A stretch of DNA of 64,000 nt from Palaemon carinicauda. Lineage: Eukaryota; Arthropoda; Malacostraca; Decapoda; Palaemonidae. The notes beneath the pieces are model-generated. The model saw nothing but the letters and a program-made list of their open reading frames with translations. It was not told where the DNA came from and did no database searches. Below, one piece after another: positions 57,233 through 64,000 of the stretch (its first letter is position 1; the number at the start of each line of letters is the position of its first letter). The position numbers and the translations under genes are program-made. The stretch spans positions 31,535,921-31,599,920 of the forward strand of contig NC_090726.1 of assembly GCF_036898095.1 (NCBI RefSeq). The letters are read 5' to 3'.

Positions 57233-57533
57233 ATTCAAGGCCTACCCTCTATTATGAGAGCAGCTGCATCAGTGCATAGTACCAAAGTAAGATGATCTTT
57301 CCACGCCTTGAGTCTTGCTGTTTGCTTTGTGTATAAATGGACATTCTACAATGAGACATGTAGAATGTCTTAATTTATTGTAACTAAAGATAGGCCTGGA
57401 AGTTACACTCATTTAAATGGGTTCTTTAATGGCATCTGGGAACTATGATGATGTGTTTATGTTGGTCAGTCGATCATCTCTTGATTTTCAAGTTTTTCAG
57501 ATTTTACTACCTGCTTCTTGTTAAATTAAGAAT

Positions 57534-57600
57534 TTGTTGATGTTGGCTACTCCCCAAAATTGGGGGAAGTGCCTTAGTATATGTATGTATGTATGTATTA
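57534..57600 (+). mobile_element. LINE 3' tail next to exon K
   Basis: GATGTTGGCTACTCCCC, TTGGGGGAAGTGCCTTAGTA and TATG repeats match the end of the tails at 39340-39403 and 48400-48470 (- strand). It ends only 27 bases before exon K. Confidence 0.75.
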
Positions 57601-57627
57601 TTTAGAGACCTTTCAAAATGTTTTCAG

Positions 57628-57827
57628 ATGTGAAATTTGGCGAGTCTACAAAACTTCTTATAGGACCAATTGGTGTCCCCCCTAGCAAAGATAAATTCAC
57701 GCTGCCCGGAGACTGGTACGATGATGATGATGAAAATGACAAAAAAGATAGTGATGCCAGAGACACAGGAAATAAATCTGATGATAGTGATAAACAAGAA
57801 CAAAAGAAGCAACCTATGCCAGACCAA
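57628..57827 (+). CDS. YLPM1: YLPM1-like exon K (acidic)
   Basis: DVKFGESTKLLIGPIGVPPS, KDKFTLPGDWYDDDDEND, then a D/S/K/Q-rich end KQPMPDQ and GTGAGT in phase 0. A GES-T-LLIGP stretch and the WYDDDD patch are distinctive. It is probably a short binding motif in a disordered chain, function unknown. Confidence 0.85.
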
Positions 57828-58092
57828 GTGAGTGTTTTTGTTTTGTTGTACAATATCCATATTAGGAGTTATGGGATGGTATTTGTTTTTAATTTTTTGC
57901 CAAGTGAGAAGAAACTTAAGTACATTGGTATTAAGGTGCATTTCAATTAATTTCTTGTCATAGTGAAATTTCTTAGTTTGTAAGTCAACTCCTTTAGAAG
58001 TATCATCTAGTTCTGGTAGATCAGCTTCCTAAGTAGGGTTTTGTCTCTTGAATTTTGAAGATAACAAATAAATTATTACTTGATATTTGCAG

Positions 58093-58410
58093 TTTGATTA
58101 CAATGAAGGAAGACCTGGCTTCAATGTGCCCCCTCCCAACCAGCCATTTGGTAGGGGACTAATGGGTCCAGGAATGCGTGGTCCCCCACCAGGTCAAGGC
58201 TTATTGGGAGCAGGTCCTAGACCAAGTTTGCTGGGTGGCATGGGTGCAGGCCCTAGACCGGGTTTGCTAGGTGCAGCGCCAAATCAAGGCTTTCCATTTA
58301 GAGGCCCACCTCCTAATTCAGGGTTTAGAGGACCCCCACCAGGCCCACCAGGAAGGGAAGCTCAGGGAGGTCCACCAAGCAGGTGGAGTGAAAACAAATT
58401 GGAGAGACAG
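58093..58410 (+). CDS. YLPM1: YLPM1-like exon L (proline/glycine-rich)
   Basis: 106 codons: FDYNEGRPGFNVPPPNQPFG, then repeats of GPRPSLLGG / GPRPGLLGA and PPPGPPG, ending RWSENKLERQ before GTAAGG. A low-complexity domain; clean phase 0 at both ends. Confidence 0.85.
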
Positions 58411-61017
58411 GTAAGGGCATAATGAAAGCAGCTATCTCAAGATCTTACTATTTACATCCAGGTAATTGACTATCCAGATGAGAGTAAGATAGTGAATATG
58501 TGAGAGGCTGTATAGAGAATGTGGAAGGGTGACCGCTAGGTGCTTTGAATGTATAGGTGAGTGACATGGAAAGAAATAGCATGTGTTTTTGTGTGTAGAT
58601 GCTGAAGTAAATGAGAATATTGAATGCCTTATAGAAATGTATTTGAATAATGCTTGGCATTGGAATACTTAGTTTCCAAAGAAATGTTTACAAGTATACA
58701 TGAGAAAGAAAGTGAGGAAAAGAATTTGATAGATTTTGTTTCAGTATGGAATAGATGAAGAGCCACGATGTATGTGAGGGTGGTAAGGGGAGTAGGTTTA
58801 TTATTATTACTAGCCAGGCTACAACCCTATTTGAAAAAGCAGGATGCTAGAAGCCCAAGGGCTGCACTAGAAAAAAATCCCATCCCAGCACAGATATAAG
58901 AGAAAAATAAACAAACCACTGTATATAGGAAGGAATGAAAAATTAAATACTTTGAAGTTAGTAATAATGTTGAAATAGATGAGGCATACATAAACTATAG
59001 CAACCTGTTCAACAGATAAGCATTTGCAACAAGTTTGAACAAGTATGATTTTTTAATTAACTGCACATAGTACTACATACAAGATTTACTAATCTGAAAA
59101 GATCAGAATGGAAATGAGGGTTATAATTATTTAGAATCTTCTGCAACAAACACAAAGAACCAGTTGAATGATAGTGCAAGAGAGTAATATCCAGATAAAG
59201 AGTTTAATAAACTACATGTCTTTTTCTCCTTAATTAGTTTAACCAGAAGTTGGAATTTATATAAACAGGAGACAGTAAGGAAAATGTTTCTTGGTTAGTT
59301 TGTTACATTTTTAATGTGGGTATGCATGGTTCTGGGTATAATTGGGTAAGAGGGAATAGAAAAATTATATTTTCTGGTCAAAAATTGAAGAGTAGAATAA
59401 TTTTAGCTGTGTTTGCAAGAGTGAAGAGAAGATCATTGTCATATATATATAGGTGGATGGATAGGATATTTGGGAAGAAGTTAGAGCAAAGAGAATTTAC
59501 TGCAGAGAAAAGGGAAATGAACAGTTGGATCTCCTGATTGAATACATCAACTGAAAGATACTGTGAGTATTTAGAAGTGTTTTTTTTTTTTAATTGAAAG
59601 ACTTCAGAAGTTGTGGGATTACCGATGTTTGTGAAATATGATTGGGTGAAGAGGGTCTCCTGTGATGAAAATAATTATTTTGTTGCTTAAATATAAGCGT
59701 GATAAGTACCTTTTAAGAATTATAGGGTCCAGAAAGTTACATAGAATGCCAGCAAATGTGTGTGGAAGTTGTTTTTTTTTTTTTTGTGTGTGTGTGGCAT
59801 TGTTCAAGGAAATGGAAGTGTGTATCAGTTATTTGTTATGAGGCATGTGCTAGAAGTTTGAAAGTCCAAATAAAATAGTATTTGTGGTGTACAAAAAGTT
59901 TTAATGATGTAGATGGAATTTTTCTTGGAATTTGTTCATGAAAAGAGGTGCGCTTCAGTATGAAAGTGTCTAATATCTTTATGGACCAAGTGATTTAGGA
60001 AGTCAGAAAAGTGCAAATAGTGGGTAAGGAAAGTGTGTCATGAATTGATAATGAATTAGTTGGTTGCAGGTGATATTGAAGAGAAAGTTTAGAAACTGTT
60101 TTGATCATAATTGAATGTTTGCAAGAGGAAAAGGTTGTTAGTCTATCTGAGCAAGGGTAAGGGTGAATGTTTTTGTAGATGTTGGAAGAAGGGAAATGTG
60201 TAATTTATATAAATATTTGGGAGTAAAAAAAAAATGGTTTTTTTCACAATAATCCTATTACCAAAAGGAAATACATGACAGTGTTACACTTAGCAGTGCA
60301 AACTTAAGCTATCAGAAATATTTTAAGGAACCTCTTGAATACACGAGCAAAGGAAATTTGCTGGACCAGCATTTTATTTTTTCATGAAAATTTATTAATT
60401 ACTGAGTTGCTATACTAATGGAAATGCCAAACTAATTCATGTTGAACTAATGGTATTTCACTGTAAGGTTTTTGTGCATTATACAAATTTGATGTCTTGA
60501 TGAATTAATACTGTATAATGAAAATGTTTCATATATACTGTATTGATATATTGTTTTTTTCATAAAGAAACTAAAAAGTTTGAAATTGTTATCCAAACTT
60601 GTTCTAGTCACTTGTACACTTCTTGACTTGCACTATAGTGGAGCGGATAACTTTAAAATAATTGAATTAAGTCCCTCTTGACCTGTCTCATCATCAACCT
60701 CCAGCCACAGAAAATTTTCCCATTTTCCAAGATGGCTGGCAGGTTTTCATAGTGGCCTCTTGGCTAATACTGTATCTGAATATTGATGTTTAATTGGTTA
60801 ACCTCATTCAAATTCCTCACTCACTCCCAATTTATGGTACTAGAGGTCAAAGCCTATTGAAAGGAAGCAAAATGGAAAATTTTTGATTTGTAACAAATGA
60901 TGATATAAGCTAATTTTTGAGATAGAAGCAATTTAATTAAAATAATACTAGCAGTTTCAATCCAGTGATGATGATATTGGTTTATTGTATAAAAGTGGCT
61001 ATTTTTTTCATCTACAG
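58411..61017 (+). other. Intron L-M
   Basis: Contains copy d of the interspersed repeat (58799-59215). The rest is AT-rich with T-runs near 59580 and 59771 and no assignable gene. Confidence 0.6.
58799..59215 (-). repeat. Interspersed (AAT)n-tailed repeat, copy d
   Basis: TTATTATTATTACTAGCCAG, CTACAACCCTATTTGAAAAA, GCAGGATGCTAGAAGCCCAA. A diverged relative of copies a-c in the same orientation. Confidence 0.65.
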
Positions 61018-61166
61018 GTAATGGATAACAAACCAGTTCAGGAGGAACCTCCTCCAATAATGAGTATTTCGGAACTACTAGCTGACGAAAGTTCCATGCA
61101 AGTATCTCCACCTTTGTTTCTTGTGCATAAATGTCGTTTAAGAGATAAGTGCATACGACATTTGAA
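61018..61166 (+). CDS. YLPM1: YLPM1-like exon M, donor uncertain
   Basis: The acceptor CATCTACAG gives VMDNKPVQEEPPPIMSISEL, LADESSMQ. The donor that keeps phase with exon N is GTAATT at 61167, giving 49 codons plus two bases. An earlier GTATCT at 61102 would end in phase 0 and put exon N out of frame unless a further small exon exists. The acidic P-rich part to residue 28 is convincing; the last 20 residues are less so. Confidence 0.6.
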
Positions 61167-61536
61167 GTAATTTGGTTGTATGCAAAATACAAACCATATA
61201 ATATAGGAATATTCCGGTGCAATTATCTAGTGTATTAAAGGACTCATGATTGTTCATCTTGGAAAAATACAAATAAGAATGAATTTTTTAATGTTGCCCC
61301 ATGTCTGCCAATGTGCCCTGTTATTTTTAGAATTTGAAATGCTGCTAATTTTGAGTTTTTCTAACTTATGGATTGAAATATTCTAGCTTATTGAAATATT
61401 CTTGCTTTTATACAAATTGTATGGTTCCTTGTATATGCATTACTGTAATTGGTAGTCTGCTATTGTACAGTTTATTTGTATTTAAAAAAATTTTATCAGT
61501 TCTTTAATGTTTTCGATACTTTTTTGTGTACTACAG

Positions 61537-62219
61537 GAATGAAGATGTTAAAGATGAGCCTTTTGTGGTTGAACGAGAGCCCCTTGACCGCAGAAGACCA
61601 AGTTGGAACGATCGTAGTGATGACAGGAATGCAGGTGGTCGTCCAGCAGACTCTTTCAACCAAGATCGATGGGGTCCTCCTATTCCTGATAAGAGAGGGA
61701 TGCAGATGGATAGAGACAGAGAACCTTTTGCTAAAGACAGAGAGCCTTTCAGCAGAGAGGACCAGGGACCATTTGGAAGAGATAACAGACCTCCATTTGG
61801 GAGAGATGACAGAGGTGATTGGGGTCAGAATGACAGAGACTTTGCCAGAGGCCCAATGGATTCCTTTGGTAGAGGAAGAAGAGATAACTTTGGAAGGGAT
61901 GGTCCTCCTGATACCCAAATGGAAGACAGATTTGGGATGCCTCCTAGAGATAGACTGTTTGATAAGCGAAGAATAGATGACAGTTTTGACAGAGAACCAT
62001 TTAGTAATGACAGGTACAGCTTGAGAGGAGCATTTGACAGAGACCCTATACGAGATGATCGAGAATCTTTTGGTAGAGACAGAAGAGATTTCTTTGACAG
62101 AGATGACAACAGAATGTCCTTTGGTCGTGATGATAGGCCACCTTTTGCAAGAGACTCTTTTGGCAACCAGTCTCCATCTCGACCGTCATCGTATGATTAT
62201 GGTCATGGTTCAAGGGATG
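61537..62219 (+). CDS. YLPM1: YLPM1-like exon N (R/D/F-rich)
   Basis: NEDVKDEPFVVEREPLDRRR, then many FGRDDR / DREPF / FARD units, with SYDYGHGSRD before GTGAGT in phase 1. Mixed-charge R/D/E repeats of this sort occur in YLPM1 and in splicing-related proteins, and they target nuclear bodies. The next exon is outside the window. Confidence 0.85.
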
Positions 62220-62599
62220 GTGAGTAATTAACCAAAACCTCAGCATTTTTTCCTAATTCTTTAAGGATGGTGATTTATATTTCCATTATTTTATCAATTG
62301 ACATTACTTGCACTGTTTGAGGGCAATTTATTATTTCTCTGCCACTGCCTTATTGTAGTATGTCACATCCATTTTGGTTTCTTTTAGTTTTATTTTATTA
62401 TTAACTGTGTAAGCTTGGTTGTTACTGAACATGTTTAGTTTATTTCATTGTATTTATGATTTTGTGTTACCTGGATTAAGAATTACTCTTGATTTTCTGT
62501 CTGGTCTTGGTATAGGGTTTGGTAATGATTTTGCCAATATACTTTGTACATAGGTTTTCCTTTCCTTTCCTGGAAAGTTTTCAAGGAAGTAATGAAAAT

Positions 62600-63900
62600 A
62601 ACAAGATAAGTATGCCAGTATTGATAATGAGGTCAAAATAAAAGCCAGGAATGACTGGAGAGAATGTTTAGTCAGTAAAGCAGATGAGGCTGACAAAGCT
62701 ATGAATTTAGGAAGTGGCTATGGTGTAAGAATTGCTCATAGAATTATAAATGAAATCTTGATTGGGGCAAAGAAGAAGAAACATATACCCATCAAAAAGA
62801 GAGATGGATCCATTATAACAACAGAAGATGAAGAAAGACAACGTTGGATGGAACACTTTGTTGAGGTCATGAATAGGAGATATGAAGGGAATGATTTAAT
62901 TGATAGACCCGAAGATTATGAAGAACTTGATGCGTCCATGAATGAATTCAGTGTGTTTGAAGTTGAAGCTATCCTCAAAACACTTCAAAGATGTAAAGCC
63001 CCTGGATATAATGGAATAACTGGCGAGATGATACTGGCCGAAAATTAAGTGACTCTCAGACTACTTAGAAGATTATTTTGTAGAATGTGGCATGGAGAGT
63101 TAAAACCTGATGAATGGGAGGTAAGTGTGTTGGTGAATATAGCAAAAAAAGGAGACCTGACTGATTGCAATAATTACAGAGGCATCACACTTTCGTCCGT
63201 TGATATGAAAATATATAGTATGCTTATTCTAACGAGACTGGAGAAAAAGATTGATGAAAACCTGAGAGATGAACAAGCAGGATTTAGAAAAGGTAGAAGT
63301 TGCTCTGACCAAATTTTCATTTTGAGACATATAGAGCAATGCGTAGAGTATAGAAATCCACTTTTGATGGCGTTTGTGGACCATGAAAAAGCCTTTGATA
63401 GCATGCACCGACCAATTTTGTGGAGAGTCCTGCGTTATTATGGAAATTCATGAGCATAGCAAGTGCAAAGTTAATGTTAATGGAGTCTTATCAAATAAAT
63501 TTCCAGTGAAAGCAGAACACCACAGGATTTGCAATGTTTGCTTACCAGAATGCATGAAATATCACACGAGGTTGGGCTGAAGATGAATAGAAGAAAGACG
63601 AGATGATGAGAATGTAGTATGCAATGGAAGATGAAGTATCATTGAAAGGAGAAAGGATTAATGAGGGAGAATCATTTAAGTATGTAGGAACTATGATCTC
63701 CAATACAGGGTCTTTAGAATTAGTTTAGTGAAAGATTGAAAAAAGCAAATCAGACAATGGCCAGATTAAGTAAAATTTGGAAATTAAATCGCCAGAAATT
63801 ACATGTAAAAATCAGACTATATATCAGTTTAGTGAGATCGGTGTTACTGTATGGACGTGAGTCGGTATGACAATGAAACAATCCCCAATAGATTTAGTAG
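62600..63900 (+). pseudogene. LINE reverse transcriptase remnant
   Basis: + strand RT of the non-LTR type: RCKAPGYNGITGEMI at 62990, NIAKKGDLTDCNNYRGITL at 63136, QAGFRKGRSCSDQIF at 63275, and FVDHEKAFDSMHRP at 63370. A stop at 63046 and a deletion after LRYYGNS break it; the motif with the catalytic aspartate pair is not found. Later pieces (KYVGTMISN, LVRSVLLYG) show the C-terminal part. The RTE/BovB-like clade is a guess; it lies in the last host intron. Confidence 0.75.
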
Positions 63901-64000
63901 ATTTGATTACCTGCTACTGTATTATGAGACCTATTTGAATTCTCTTCATGGTTTTTTCATATTGAGAAAATCCAGTTGACTCAGCCATAGAAGGGTTGAA

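Larger units (their letters stand above)
20321..62219 (+). other. YLPM1: YLPM1-like host gene, 14 exons seen, open at both ends
   Basis: The exons obey GT-AG borders, and every junction keeps the reading phase; the summed length is 4,894 nt, about 1,631 codons. Features in order: Q-rich segment, MYGMYG and proline-rich segment, W/K/E helical segment, large G/Q/R repeat region, a WWDN segment, acidic and proline/glycine segments, and a long R/D/F/G-rich tract. The W-rich segment with HPDK and YE..W..W spacing matches the family of YLPM1 (ZAP3), a nuclear protein linked to PP1 and transcription. The family C-terminus has a P-loop kinase-like domain that would lie right of this window. The Gly/Arg expansion is unusual for the vertebrate form. 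An alternative is another RGG protein with a similar W-motif. Confidence 0.7.

Noticed and set aside
58440..58790. Possible LINE fragment with VTWKE/IACVF-like peptides
   Set aside because: Too many stops and no recognisable motif.
61449..61976. 175-codon ORF overlapping exon N in another frame
   Set aside because: It begins in intron sequence; the exon N frame carries the clear R/D/F repeats and agrees in phase.

Overview
ORGANISM AND NATURE OF THE WINDOW. This is eukaryotic, intron-rich, AT-rich nuclear DNA. The combination of several DIRS-type tyrosine-recombinase retrotransposons, LINE 3' tails ending in TATG repeats, and a short interspersed repeat ending in (AAT)n suggests an arthropod, most probably a decapod crustacean. 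That taxon is an inference. There are no operons, CRISPR arrays or recognisable tRNA/rRNA genes.  HOST GENE. One cellular gene runs on the + strand from at least 20321 to beyond the right edge. I can join 14 exons (20321-62219) whose GT-AG borders and reading phases agree, giving about 1,631 codons. The product is Q/P-rich at its start, then has a tryptophan-rich helical segment (W..QF..W......HPDK..L..YE..W..W), a 2.2-kb exon of FNQGP and RGG-type repeats, acidic and proline-rich segments, and an R/D/E-rich tract. This order best fits YLPM1 (ZAP3), a nuclear protein. The first exon(s) and the C-terminal P-loop kinase-like domain of that family are not seen here.  LAYOUT. 1-916: nothing identified. 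About 925-6534: DIRS-1, decayed and missing its right end. 6535-7400: DNA related to a block inside DIRS-2. 7401-13860: DIRS-2, both ends present, gag and RT broken, recombinase intact. 14765-18911: a 4.15-kb DNA transposon with terminal inverted repeats and an XPG/FEN-like nuclease protein (Academ-like) on the - strand. About 19180-19490: an orphan DIRS right end. 20321-22507: host exons A-C. About 23113-29720: DIRS-3, apparently complete with gag, RT/RNase H/MT-like and recombinase ORFs all open. 29831-31510: DIRS-6, an internally deleted DIRS derivative. 31754-38382: exons D-G. 38411-42832: DIRS-4, a relic with both termini, itself hosting a TIR element that in turn hosts a LINE tail. 42972-47745: exons H and I, with a TTAA-flanked MITE and a cluster of inverted repeats between them. 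48400-49190: LINE 3' end on the - strand. 50230-50370: another DIRS terminus. 51591-51725: exon J. About 51843-56900: DIRS-5 relic, interrupted by a 666-bp repeat. 57628-62219: exons K-N. 62600-63900: decayed LINE reverse transcriptase.  HOW IT FITS TOGETHER. Most DNA between host exons is explained by nested mobile elements. The DIRS copies share one plan: left inverted repeat, gag with a small Cys-rich N-terminus, RT-RNase H-MT-like ORF, recombinase ORF in the -1 frame, an internal complementary region (ICR) made of the complements of the two outer ends, and right inverted repeat. The ICR identifies the element ends even in decayed copies.
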